NCBI RefSeq assembly: GCF_000747155.1
Contig: NZ_AVCK01000055.1
Coordinates: 1-64,000 of the forward strand
DNA: 64,000 bases
DNA from: Arenimonas metalli CF5-1
GTDB lineage: Bacteria; Pseudomonadota; Gammaproteobacteria; Xanthomonadales; Xanthomonadaceae
Direction: 5' to 3'
Made by a program: the position numbers and the translations under genes. Below the pieces are notes generated by a model that saw only the letters and a program-made list of their open reading frames with translations, was not told where the DNA came from and made no database searches. Below are positions 40,612 through 49,328 of this stretch, one piece after another (the first letter of the stretch is position 1; the number at the start of each line of letters is the position of its first letter).

Positions 40612-41865
40612 TCAAAGGAGATGCCGAAGATCCGGCAAGTATTTCTCCAGCGACCCGGTGTTGACGGCGACCACGCGCTCCCCGCGCTTGAGCAGTCCGC
40701 GGTCGAGCAGTTGGGGCAGGGCGGCGAGGCAGGCGGCACCTTCGGGCGAGATCCAGTGCCGGCGCTCGCGCCAGACTTCCGCGAGTTCGCGTGCGGTGTC
40801 GGCTTCGGACACCGCGATGGCGGCGCCGCCGCTGGCGCGGATGATCTGCAGCACGCGGAACTGGCCGACGCCGGCGGGGACGTTCAGGCCGGTGGAAAGC
40901 GTGGGCCCGGTCTGCGGCAGCGCGTGGGTGTCGTCGGCGCCTTCGTCGAAGGCGCGCACCAGCGGCGTGGTCACCTCGGACTGCACGCAGAACATCTTCG
41001 GGCGGCGCGAGTCGATCAGGCCCAGCGCCTCGAGCTCGTCGAAGGCCTTCCACATGCCGAGCACGCCGGTGCCGCCGCCCGTGGGGTAGACGATGGCGTC
41101 GGGCAGCGACCAGTGGGTGTCGCCCGGCGGCGGCTCGGCCATCTCCAGGCCCAGGGTCTTCTTGCCTTCGATGCGCCAGCCGGGTTCCTGGAAGGTGGCG
41201 CAGTTGAACCAGCCGTTCGGCCAGTAGTCCGCCTTCAACTTGGCGGCCGCCTCGCGGATGGTGCCTTTCACCAGCTCGAGGTGGATGCGGCCCGGGTGCA
41301 GGCGGGTCATCGCGGCGACCTGGCCGAGGATGGGCATCGGCGTGTCGTCGGGCATCGCCACCACGACCTCCATCCCGCCGGCGAGGCCGTAGCGCACCAG
41401 CGAATCGCCGGCGTTGCCCTGCGTGGGCACCGCGAGGCGGGTGAGCCCGGCGCGGCGCGCCATCGCCACCACCATCGCCATGCCGCGGTCCTTGAAGCTC
41501 TGCGTGGGATTGGCGCCGTAGCCGGGATGGGCGCGGCCTTCGTCCTTGAGCTGCAGCTTCAGGCCGGCGGCGCGCGCGACGGCGTGGTCGGCGTAGTCGA
41601 GCAGGGGCGTGTGGCCTTCGCCCAGCGCGACGATGTGCGCAGCGTCGGCGGGGTCGGTGATGTCGAGCGGCATCAGCGCACCGAAGCGCCACATGTCCTT
41701 GCGGCGCGGGTCGTACCAGGCCGCGCCGGGCTTCTCGCGCGCCAGCCGCTCGAGGTCGAGCACCATCTGCACCGGCCGGCCGTCGACCGGATCCAGGTTC
41801 ATCGGCGGCTCGGCCGGATATTCGACGCCGGAGCCAATGCCCCTCAAGCAACGCAGGTAACCCAT
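40612..41865 (-). CDS. thrC: Threonine synthase
   Basis: A 417-residue PLP enzyme of fold type II. The N-terminal MGYLRCLRG is typical of threonine synthases. LGEGHTPLLDY is the substrate loop, the PLP-binding Lys125 is in NPTQSFKDRGMAM, and PTQGNAGDSLVRYG is the phosphate-binding loop. It converts O-phosphohomoserine to threonine. The His-Trp-containing tail RRHWISPEGAACLAALPQL also fits. No thrA or thrB gene adjoins it; the gene stands alone between two long palindromes, which is unusual. No strong ribosome-binding site precedes the ATG. Confidence 0.9.
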   Translation of the reverse strand: MGYLRCLRGIGSGVEYPAEPPMNLDPVDGRPVQMVLDLERLAREKPGAAWYDPRRKDMWRFGALMPLDITDPADAAHIVALGEGHTPLLDYADHAVARAAGLKLQLKDEGRAHPGYGANPTQSFKDRGMAMVVAMARRAGLTRLAVPTQGNAGDSLVRYGLAGGMEVVVAMPDDTPMPILGQVAAMTRLHPGRIHLELVKGTIREAAAKLKADYWPNGWFNCATFQEPGWRIEGKKTLGLEMAEPPPGDTHWSLPDAIVYPTGGGTGVLGMWKAFDELEALGLIDSRRPKMFCVQSEVTTPLVRAFDEGADDTHALPQTGPTLSTGLNVPAGVGQFRVLQIIRASGGAAIAVSEADTARELAEVWRERRHWISPEGAACLAALPQLLDRGLLKRGERVVAVNTGSLEKYLPDLRHLL

Positions 41866-41884
41866 CTTTTGACTCCTTCGTCAG

Positions 41885-41979
41885 AAGCCGTACCGGGTTC
41901 ATTTTCTTTCTCGCTGAGACTGCGAGTCGCGGCGCGGCTCGCAGTCTCAGCGAGAAAGAAAATGAACCCGGTACGGCTT
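41885..41979. repeat. 95-nt near-perfect palindrome (copy 2), 5' of threonine synthase
   Basis: Two 46-base arms and a GGC loop, with a single T-G wobble in the arms. Its outer 29 bases per arm are identical to copy 1; inner differences are paired (compensatory). It abuts the MarR gene stop (minus strand) with no gap and lies 20 bases before the thrC start. Confidence 0.97.
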
Positions 41980-42429
41980 TTACTTCGTGATCGCCTCGGC
42001 GGCGCCCAACAGGTCGACCAGGCGGGCGAGGTCGGTGCGGTCCCCGGCGCTGAGGTTCGACAGCAGGCGGCGTTCGTAGGCTAGCGCGGCCGGTGCGACT
42101 TCGGCGTAGACGCGCTGGCCTTCCTCGGACAGCTCGAGCACGGAGCGGCGGCGGTCGGCGCCGTGGGTGTCGCGGGTGATGCGGCCGGCGGCCAGCAGGC
42201 TGGCCACGGCGCGGCTGACGGCAACCTTGTCCATGGCCGTGCGCTCCGCCAGTTCGCTGGCCGACAGGCCGGGGTAGCGGCCCAGCACGGCCAGCAGCCG
42301 CCATTCCGTCACGCCCAGGTCGAAGCGCTCGGCGTAGAGCCGGGCGATGTCCTGGCTGATCCGGTTCGACAGCACCGAGAGCCGGTAGGGCAGGAAATGT
42401 TCGAGGTCCAGGATGTCCCGGTCGGGCAT
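41980..42429 (-). CDS. MarR-family transcriptional regulator, likely repressor of hppD
   Basis: A 149-residue winged-helix regulator. The dimerisation helix LEHFLPYRLSVLSNRISQDIARLYAERF is followed by the DNA-binding part GVTEWRLLAVLGRYPGLSASELAERTAMDKVAVSRAVASLLAAGRI and the wing RDTHGADRRRSVLELS. The ATG at 42429 is preferred; a TTG at 42459 would add ten residues with no ribosome-binding site. It is divergent from hppD, and a palindrome lies in the hppD promoter spacer. This suggests control of tyrosine catabolism, probably relieved by a pathway intermediate such as homogentisate or hydroxyphenylpyruvate (inference). Confidence 0.92.
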   Translation of the reverse strand: MPDRDILDLEHFLPYRLSVLSNRISQDIARLYAERFDLGVTEWRLLAVLGRYPGLSASELAERTAMDKVAVSRAVASLLAAGRITRDTHGADRRRSVLELSEEGQRVYAEVAPAALAYERRLLSNLSAGDRTDLARLVDLLGAAEAITK

Positions 42430-42443
42430 TGCGGCGCTGCGCC

Positions 42444-42472
42444 TTGAAAATGGTTGCAAATGAAACTATAAC
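42444..42472 (+). promoter_or_regulatory. hppD promoter with MarR-type operator in the spacer
   Basis: TTGAAA (42444-42449) and TATAAC (42467-42472) are 17 bases apart. The spacer plus the start of the -10 is an imperfect 20-base palindrome, ATGGTTGCAAATGAAACTAT (42450-42469), eight of ten half-site positions matching. A dimer bound there would block RNA polymerase. It lies 21 bases from the ATG of the divergent marR, so it could also autoregulate. Confidence 0.72.
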
Positions 42473-42514
42473 GGCAGCCTTCCCCATGCAAGCCGCCCCC
42501 ACCGGAGGACCGCC

Positions 42515-43615
42515 ATGAGCGCCCAGCCCCAGACCCACGCCCCGAACCTCGGCATGAAGCCGACCACCTTCGAGAACCCGATGGGCATCGACGGCTTCGA
42601 GTTCGTCGAGTTCGCGGCCCCCGCCGGCAGCCCGATGGACCTGCACGCGATGTTCCGCGCGATGGGCTTCAGCGCCACGCTGCGCCACAAGACCCGCAAG
42701 ATCACCGTCTACCGCCAGGGCGGCGTCAACTTCCTGGTGAACGAGGACCCGGACAGCTTCGCCGCCGACTTCGCCGCCCAGCACGGCCCCTGCGCCTGCG
42801 GCTTCGCGATCCGCTTCACCCAGCCGGTCGCCAAGGTGTTCGAGGTGGTGAAGGGCAATGGCGGCGAAGCCATCGAACACAAGCCGGGCACCGGCGCCAT
42901 CGGCGTGCCGGCGGTGAAGGGCATCGGCGACTGCATGCTCTACCTCGTGCCCTCCGGCGAGGACGCCTACGCCGCCGACTACGAGCTGATCCCGGGCGCC
43001 GACCCGAACCCGGCGGGCTTCGGCCTGACCTTCATCGACCACCTCACGCACAACCTCTACTTCGGCAACATGCAGAAGTGGAGCGACTACTACGAGCGCC
43101 TGTTCAACTTCCGCGAGATCCGCTACTTCGACATCAAGGGCGTCAAGACCGGCCTGGTGTCGAAGGCGATGACCGCGCCGGACGGCGTGGTGCGCATCCC
43201 GCTGAACGAGTCCAACGACCCGAAGTCGCAGATCAACGAATACCTCGACGCCTACAAGGGCGAGGGCATCCAGCACATTGCCTGCTTCACCGACGACATC
43301 TACACGACCGTCGAGGCGATGCGCGCCCGGGGCGTGCAGTTCCTCGACACGCCCGACACCTACTTCGACGTGATCGACGAGCGCGTTCCCAACCACGGCG
43401 AGGACGTGCCGCGCCTGCGCGCCAACAAGATCCTGATCGACGCCGACCCGGAAACCAAGCAGCGCAAGCTGCTGCAGATCTTCACCCAGAACGCGATCGG
43501 CCCGATCTTCTTCGAGATCATCCAGCGAAAGGGCAACGAGGGCTTCGGCGAGGGCAACTTCCAGGCCCTGTTCGAGTCCATCGAACGCGACCAGATCCGC
43601 CGCGGCGTCCTTTGA
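42515..43615 (+). CDS. hppD: 4-Hydroxyphenylpyruvate dioxygenase
   Basis: A 366-residue non-heme iron enzyme that converts 4-hydroxyphenylpyruvate to homogentisate, the second step of tyrosine breakdown. The facial triad can be placed: His176 in FIDHLTHNLY, His254 in GIQHIACFTDD and Glu334 in FFEIIQRKGNEGFGEGNF. The N-terminal NPMGIDGFEFVEFAAP is the family start. CGGAGGA gives a strong ribosome-binding site. The promoter with a candidate MarR operator precedes it. hmgA, fahA and maiA follow on the same strand, interrupted by repeat-rich gaps. Confidence 0.96.
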   Translation: MSAQPQTHAPNLGMKPTTFENPMGIDGFEFVEFAAPAGSPMDLHAMFRAMGFSATLRHKTRKITVYRQGGVNFLVNEDPDSFAADFAAQHGPCACGFAIRFTQPVAKVFEVVKGNGGEAIEHKPGTGAIGVPAVKGIGDCMLYLVPSGEDAYAADYELIPGADPNPAGFGLTFIDHLTHNLYFGNMQKWSDYYERLFNFREIRYFDIKGVKTGLVSKAMTAPDGVVRIPLNESNDPKSQINEYLDAYKGEGIQHIACFTDDIYTTVEAMRARGVQFLDTPDTYFDVIDERVPNHGEDVPRLRANKILIDADPETKQRKLLQIFTQNAIGPIFFEIIQRKGNEGFGEGNFQALFESIERDQIRRGVL

Positions 43616-43643
43616 CTGGTCGCGAAGGTTCAGCATGGCGTGA

Positions 43644-43795
43644 TTGAACGCGGATCAGAGCGGATGTACGCGGATAAGAGCGGATAGAACCAAGGGGTGT
43701 TGTCCAAGGTCGTCCGTTTCTATTCGCGAGGATCCAGCTTTTCAATTCGATTCATCCGCTTTTATCCGCGTGCATCCGCTCTGATCCGCGTTCAA
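43644..43795. repeat. 42-base inverted repeat of GCGGAT units between hppD and hmgA
   Basis: Left arm 43644-43685 and right arm 43754-43795 are complementary at 40 of 42 positions, with a 68-base spacer. Each arm contains four copies of a CGGAT-type unit about ten bases apart (TTGAACGCGG, ATCAGAGCGG, ATGTACGCGG, ATAAGAGCGG). It fills most of the gap between the genes and may fold as a long hairpin in the hppD-hmgA transcript. No promoter is obvious for hmgA. Confidence 0.92.
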
Positions 43796-43820
43796 ACACA
43801 TGACCCACGGAAGCGCCGCC

Positions 43821-45113
43821 ATGTCACTGCAATACCAGAGTGGTTTCGGGAACGAGTTTGCGACGGAGGCGCTGCCGGGGGCCTTGCCGGTGGGGCGGAA
43901 TTCGCCGCAGCGGGCGCCCTACGGGCTGTATGCCGAGCAGGTGTCGGGCACGGCGTTCACCGCGCCGCGCAGCTGCAACCGGCGCAGCTGGCTGTACCGC
44001 ATCCGTCCCGCGGCCGGGCATGGCGCCTTCAGCGCGCTGGCGCATCCGCGCTTCCACAACGACTTCGGCCACGGGCCGGTGACGCCCGAGCAGCTGCGCT
44101 GGAGCCCGCTGCCGATGCCGGCGGCGCCTACCGACTGGCTCGATGGCCTGTTCACCATGGCCGGCAACGGCGGTCCGTCCGCCGGCGGCATGGGCATCCA
44201 TGTCTACGCTGCGAACAAGGACATGGATGGCCGCTACTTCTACGACGCCGACGGCGAGCTGCTGATCGTGCCGCAGCAGGGGCGCCTGCGCATCGCCACC
44301 GAGCTGGGCGTGCTGGAGGTCGAGCCGCAGGAGATCGCGCTCATCCCGCGCGGCCTGCGCTTCACCGTGTCGCTGCCCGATGGCGAGGCCCGCGGCTACG
44401 TGTGCGAGAACTTCGGCGCCATGTTCAAGCTGCCCGACCTCGGCCCGATCGGCAGCAACGGCCTGGCCAATCCGCGCGATTTCCTGACGCCGGTGGCCGC
44501 CTACGAAGACCGCGACGGGGACTTCGAGCTGGTGGCCAAGTTCCAGGGCGGCCTGTGGCGCGCCGACATCGACCACAGCCCGCTGGACGTGGTGGCCTGG
44601 CACGGCAACTACGCGCCCAGCAAGTACGACCTGCGCCGCTTCAATACCATCGGCTCGATCAGCTACGACCACCCGGACCCGTCGATCTTCCTCGTGCTGC
44701 ATTCGCCCAGCGACAGCGAGGGCGTGAGCAACATCGACTTCGTGATCTTCCCGCCGCGCTGGCTGGTGGCCCAGGACACGTTCCGGCCGCCGTGGTTCCA
44801 CCGCAACATCGCCAGTGAGTTCATGGGCCTGGTGCACGGCGCCTACGACGCCAAGGCCGAGGGCTTCGTGCCGGGCGGCGCCTCGCTGCACAACAGCATG
44901 AGCGCGCACGGCCCCGACGCGGCCACCTTCGAGAAGGCCTCGAACGCCGACCTGTCGAAGCCCGACGTGATCCGCGACACCATGGCCTTCATGTTCGAAT
45001 CCCGGCACGTGATCCGCCCCGCCGCCCAGGCGCTGGACGCGGGCCAACGGCAGGCCGACTATCTGCGTTGCTGGCAGGGGCTGTCCCGCCAGTTCGACCC
45101 GGGGGTGCGCTGA
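43821..45113 (+). CDS. hmgA: Homogentisate 1,2-dioxygenase
   Basis: A 430-residue iron enzyme that opens homogentisate to maleylacetoacetate. The start [26 protein letters not shown] is the family signature. The iron ligands lie in [18 protein letters not shown] (His and Glu) and a later His in the C-terminal part. [11 protein letters not shown] is the conserved C-terminal loop. The ATG at 43821 follows GGAAG; an in-frame ATG at 43800 has none and lies beside the inverted repeat. The stop overlaps the lipoprotein start by one base. Confidence 0.95.
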   Translation: MSLQYQSGFGNEFATEALPGALPVGRNSPQRAPYGLYAEQVSGTAFTAPRSCNRRSWLYRIRPAAGHGAFSALAHPRFHNDFGHGPVTPEQLRWSPLPMPAAPTDWLDGLFTMAGNGGPSAGGMGIHVYAANKDMDGRYFYDADGELLIVPQQGRLRIATELGVLEVEPQEIALIPRGLRFTVSLPDGEARGYVCENFGAMFKLPDLGPIGSNGLANPRDFLTPVAAYEDRDGDFELVAKFQGGLWRADIDHSPLDVVAWHGNYAPSKYDLRRFNTIGSISYDHPDPSIFLVLHSPSDSEGVSNIDFVIFPPRWLVAQDTFRPPWFHRNIASEFMGLVHGAYDAKAEGFVPGGASLHNSMSAHGPDAATFEKASNADLSKPDVIRDTMAFMFESRHVIRPAAQALDAGQRQADYLRCWQGLSRQFDPGVR

Positions 45114-45772
45114 TGCGGCACGCGAAATTCCTTCCCGGCGCCCTGCTGGTGGCCGTCCTGGCCGCCTGCTCGGCTCCGCCGTCCGGTGACACCGGCGCCG
45201 ATGCCGCCACGCCCGGCCCGGCGCCGGCCGCAAGCCCGGAGCCTGCCACGCCCGCCGCGCCCGAGGCGCCGGTGCCTGCGCAGGCCGCCGGCCCGCGCGG
45301 CGAGCACGATGCCGCGGTGGTCAACTTCCGCGGCTTCGGACCGGCCAGCTTCGGCGACGGCGAGGAGCGCGTTCGCCAGGCCTGGGGTCGCCCGCTGCAG
45401 CCCTACACCCTGACGGGCACCGAGCTTTGCTACTACCTCGAGATGGACCCGCGGCCGCCGCAGGGCGCGGACGAGTCCGTGGCCTTCATGCTCGAAGAAT
45501 CGAAGTTCGTGCGCTACGACGTGTACGGCCGCGTGCCGGCGGCGCCCGGCGGATTCGTCGTGGGGTCGCTGGCCAGCGACGTGCTGGCGACCTTCGGCAG
45601 CCGGGTCGAGGAGCAGCCGCACAAGTACCTGCCCGGGGGCCGCTACCTGGTGGTCACGCCCGAGTACGGCGAGGCCGCGCGCCTGGTGTTCGAGATCGAC
45701 GCCGAGGGGCGGGTGGTGCAGTGGCGGATCGGCCTGCCGCCGCAGGTTTTCTACGTCGAGGGCTGCGCCTGA
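45113..45772 (+). CDS. Lipoprotein of unknown function inside the homogentisate operon
   Basis: A 219-residue protein with a lipoprotein signal peptide (FLPGALLVAVLAAC, lipid Cys at about residue 22). A Pro/Ala/Gly linker of about 45 residues precedes a globular part starting VVNFRGFGPASFGDGEERVRQAWGRPL. That part includes CYYLEMDPRP and EESKFVRYDVYG and ends RLVFEIDAEGRVVQWRIGLPPQVFYVEGCA. The pattern (short strands and a GxxxxVR helix) is that of small beta-rich periplasmic proteins such as the SmpA/BamE type, but I cannot name the family. It is coupled to hmgA by a TGATG overlap and lies 55 bases before fahA. No catabolic role is evident. Confidence 0.8.
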   Translation: MRHAKFLPGALLVAVLAACSAPPSGDTGADAATPGPAPAASPEPATPAAPEAPVPAQAAGPRGEHDAAVVNFRGFGPASFGDGEERVRQAWGRPLQPYTLTGTELCYYLEMDPRPPQGADESVAFMLEESKFVRYDVYGRVPAAPGGFVVGSLASDVLATFGSRVEEQPHKYLPGGRYLVVTPEYGEAARLVFEIDAEGRVVQWRIGLPPQVFYVEGCA

Positions 45773-45827
45773 GGCGCCGCCGGTGATTGCAACGCGCGCA
45801 CGCCGCGCCATCAGGAATTGAACGAAG

Positions 45828-46823
45828 ATGAAACTGGGTTCCCTCAAGGAAGGCGGCCGCGACGGCACGCTGGTGGTGGTGTCGAAGGACCTGGCGCGCG
45901 CGGTGCGCGTGCCCGGCATCGCGCCCACGCTGCAGCGCGCGCTGGAAGACTGGTCGAACGCCGCCCCGCGCCTCAACGGCGTGTACGAGGCGCTGGAAGG
46001 CAGCACCGCCGAAACCATCAACGGCGAGCCGGTGTTCGCGGTCGATTTCGCCGCGTTCGCGTCGCCGCTGCCGCGCGCCTATGAGTTCGTGGACGGCAGC
46101 GCCTACCTGCCGCACGTCGCCCGCGTCCGCAAGGCCCGCGGCGCCGAGGTGCCGGAGAGCTTCTACACCGATCCGCTGATGTACCAGGCGGTCAGCGCCG
46201 GCTTCTACGGCCCGCGCGACCCGGTGCTGGTGGCCGACGAGGCCTACGGCATCGACCTCGAGGCCGAGGTCGTGATCGTCACCGACGACGTGCCGCAGGG
46301 CGCGACGCCGGCCGAGGCCGCGGGCCACATCCAGCTCATCGGCCTGGTCAACGACGTCTCGCTGCGCAACCTGATCCCGGGCGAGCTGGCCAAGGGCTTC
46401 GGCTTCCTGCAGTCCAAGCCGCGCTCGGCGCTGAGCCCGGTGTTCGTGACCCCGGACGAGCTGGGCGAGGCCTGGCAGGGCAACAAGCTGCACCGGCCGC
46501 TGCTGACCCACATCAACGGCAAGTGGTTCGGCGCGCCCGAGGCGGGCGTGGACATGCAGTTCGACTTCAGCCAGCTGGTGGCGCACGCGGCCAAGACCCG
46601 CCCGCTGTCGGCCGGCACGATCGTCGGCTCGGGCACGGTGGCCAACGAGGACACCTCGCTGGGCGCCAGCTGCTTCGCCGAACAGCGCACGGTCGAGGCC
46701 CTGCGCGACGGCAAGCCCAGCACGCCCTTCATGTCCTTCGGCGACACGGTGCGCATCGAGATGCTGGACGCCGCCGGCGCCTCCATCTTCGGCGCCATCG
46801 AACAGCGCATCGCCAAGGCCTGA
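45828..46823 (+). CDS. fahA: Fumarylacetoacetate hydrolase
   Basis: A 331-residue member of the FAH family that cleaves fumarylacetoacetate to fumarate and acetoacetate, the last step of the pathway. PRAYEFVDGSAYLPHVARVRKARGAEVP is its N-terminal signature. The metal-binding acidic residues are in YGIDLEAEVVIVTDDVPQG, with LIGLVNDVSLRNLIP and AGTIVGSGTVANED as later family blocks. The length matches the bacterial two-domain form. GAACGAAG is a weak ribosome-binding site. A palindromic terminator-like repeat follows, which separates it from maiA. Confidence 0.94.
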   Translation: MKLGSLKEGGRDGTLVVVSKDLARAVRVPGIAPTLQRALEDWSNAAPRLNGVYEALEGSTAETINGEPVFAVDFAAFASPLPRAYEFVDGSAYLPHVARVRKARGAEVPESFYTDPLMYQAVSAGFYGPRDPVLVADEAYGIDLEAEVVIVTDDVPQGATPAEAAGHIQLIGLVNDVSLRNLIPGELAKGFGFLQSKPRSALSPVFVTPDELGEAWQGNKLHRPLLTHINGKWFGAPEAGVDMQFDFSQLVAHAAKTRPLSAGTIVGSGTVANEDTSLGASCFAEQRTVEALRDGKPSTPFMSFGDTVRIEMLDAAGASIFGAIEQRIAKA

Positions 46824-46832
46824 CGCCTCAGA

Positions 46833-46889
46833 AAAAGGGGCCAGAGTAAATTACCGTTTCAAACGGTAATTTACTCTGACCCCTTTTTT
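46833..46889. terminator. Long palindrome, bidirectional terminator-like, between fahA and maiA
   Basis: Two 28-base arms with a single central base and one wobble. The edges are AAAAAGGGG and CCCCTTTTT, so it has a T-run on either strand; the inside is AT-rich (GTAAATTACCG), unlike the genome. The GGGGTCAG edge recurs at 28838. It starts ten bases after fahA. Confidence 0.85.
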
Positions 46890-46891
46890 AG

Positions 46892-46907
46892 AAGTCCCTC
46901 CTACAGG
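46892..46907. repeat. Half REP unit (GTAGGAGG family)
   Basis: GAAGTCCCTCCTACAG is the outer half of the REP unit found at 30240-30307, directly abutting the palindrome above. Its partner is missing, which suggests that the palindrome was inserted next to or into a REP pair. Confidence 0.75.
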
Positions 46908-46996
46908 GTCTCCCACAACCGCCGGGGGCGGGGGTATGCTGAGGCCACAAGACCCGGCGCCAGCCGGGCCGCCGTAAACGGGAAGGGGACGGTCGC

Positions 46997-47671
46997 ATGA
47001 GCGCGGGAAACATCCGGCTTTATTCGTACTGGCGTTCCAGCGCCGCCTACCGCGTGCGCATCGCGCTCAACCTCAAGGGCCTGCCCTTCGAGACCATGCC
47101 GGTGCACCTGCTGCAGGACGGCGGCCAGCAGCACACGCCCGAGTTCAACGACCTCAACCCGCAGGAGCTGGTGCCGGTGCTGATGCACGGCAACCGCATC
47201 CTGCGCCAGTCGATGTCCATCATCGAATACCTCGACGAGACCTGGCCGACCCCGCCGCTGATGCCCGCCACCGCGCGCGAGCGCCAGCGCGTGCGCGCGA
47301 TCGCCCAGATGATCGCCTGCGACATCCACCCGCTGAACAACCTGCGGGTGCTGCAGTTCATGGACAAGACCTGGAACGTGCCGCAGGCCGAGCGCGACAC
47401 CTGGACCCGACACTGGATCAAGGTCGGTCTCGACGCGGTGGAAGACACGCTCTGCGACAACCCGTCCACCGGCGATTTCTGCGACGGCGAGCAGCCGACC
47501 CTGGCCGACTGCTGCCTGGTGCCGCAGGTCTTCAATGCCGAGCGCTTCGGCGTGGACATGGCGCCCTACCGCACCATCCGCCGGATCGTGCAGAACTGCC
47601 TGGCCATGGATGAGTTCAAGGCCGCGCGGCCGGAAAACCAGCCGGACGCCCCGGCGCCGGGCGGCAACTAA
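46997..47671 (+). CDS. maiA: Maleylacetoacetate isomerase
   Basis: A 224-residue zeta-class glutathione transferase that isomerises maleylacetoacetate to fumarylacetoacetate. The glutathione-site motif SYWRSSAAYRVRIALNLKG at the N-terminus is diagnostic, and QSMSIIEYLDETWP and FCDGEQPTLADCCLVPQVFNAERF mark the two GST subdomains. With hppD, hmgA and fahA it completes tyrosine breakdown to fumarate and acetoacetate. AAGGGGACGG lies upstream of the ATG. It is set apart from fahA by a terminator-like palindrome, so it may be expressed separately. Confidence 0.95.
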   Translation: MSAGNIRLYSYWRSSAAYRVRIALNLKGLPFETMPVHLLQDGGQQHTPEFNDLNPQELVPVLMHGNRILRQSMSIIEYLDETWPTPPLMPATARERQRVRAIAQMIACDIHPLNNLRVLQFMDKTWNVPQAERDTWTRHWIKVGLDAVEDTLCDNPSTGDFCDGEQPTLADCCLVPQVFNAERFGVDMAPYRTIRRIVQNCLAMDEFKAARPENQPDAPAPGGN

Positions 47672-47686
47672 GCGGGCAGGGAATCG

Positions 47687-47710
47687 CCGGGCGGCCAGCG
47701 GCCGCCCCGG
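47687..47710. terminator. GC hairpin between converging maiA and pilU
   Basis: Stem GGGCGGCC/GGCCGCCC with loop AGC in the 48-base convergent gap. It has no T-run on either side, so termination would be weak or Rho-assisted. Confidence 0.4.
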
Positions 47711-47719
47711 CGGGCCGGC

Positions 47720-48859
<1,140 letters not shown>

Positions 48860-48911
48860 GTGCGTATCCTTGGGTTCCCCGTTCCTAACCGTTGGGCGGG
48901 CCCCGGACGGC

Positions 48912-48917
48912 TACAAT
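48912..48917 (+). promoter_or_regulatory. -10 box (TACAAT) of the DUF4398-OmpA operon
   Basis: GGCTACAATGGC lies 37 bases before the ATG at 48954, in the gap between divergent pilU and this operon. A TTGGGC 14 bases further upstream is a poor -35. Confidence 0.45.
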
Positions 48918-48953
48918 GGCCTGCGTCCCTTTGCCCACCTGCGAGATCGCCTT

Positions 48954-49328
48954 ATGACATTATCCTCGCTAAAAATCCATCACGCGCTCGCGCTTCTGCT
49001 GCTTGCGTCAAGCTCCGGGGCCTTTGCCCAGGACAGCGCCGAACTGCTGGCCGCCGAAGCCGCCGTCGCCTCCGCCGAACGCGCCCAGCCGCGCGGCGAC
49101 GCCGCCGCCCTGCTTGCCGACGCCCGGTCGCAGCTGCAGGCGGCCCGCGACGCGCACGTGCGCCGCAAGCGCCAGGACGCCCTGCACCTGGCCCAGGCGG
49201 CCGAGGCCACCGCCGACCTGGCGCGCGCCCGCGCCGCCCTCGACGCCGCCCGCGCCGACGTCGACAGCAAGTCGGCCCGCAATGCCGACCTGCGCCGCCG
49301 CCTGCTGGTCAACGGAGGACGCCGCTGA
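48954..49328 (+). CDS. DUF4398-like periplasmic coiled-coil protein
   Basis: A 124-residue protein with a signal peptide (ALALLLLASSSGAFA). The mature part is almost wholly helical and Ala/Arg/Asp rich, with heptad-like repeats (AEAAVASAERAQ, LADARSQLQAARDAHVRRKRQDALHLAQAAEATADLARA), the form of DUF4398. These small helical proteins usually sit next to an OmpA-type gene, as here. The start codon at 48954 begins the signal peptide, although no strong ribosome-binding site is seen. The stop overlaps the OmpA gene start by one base. Confidence 0.8.
   Translation: MTLSSLKIHHALALLLLASSSGAFAQDSAELLAAEAAVASAERAQPRGDAAALLADARSQLQAARDAHVRRKRQDALHLAQAAEATADLARARAALDAARADVDSKSARNADLRRRLLVNGGRR

Noticed and set aside
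40511-41979. thrC with flanking palindromes as a composite transposon.
   Set aside because: No transposase or target-site duplication is visible, and the palindromes are each complete hairpins rather than terminal inverted repeats facing each other.
43644-43795. CRISPR-like array because of regularly spaced GCGGAT units.
   Set aside because: Units are about ten bases apart with no unique spacers, and the second block is the reverse complement of the first; no cas gene is present.
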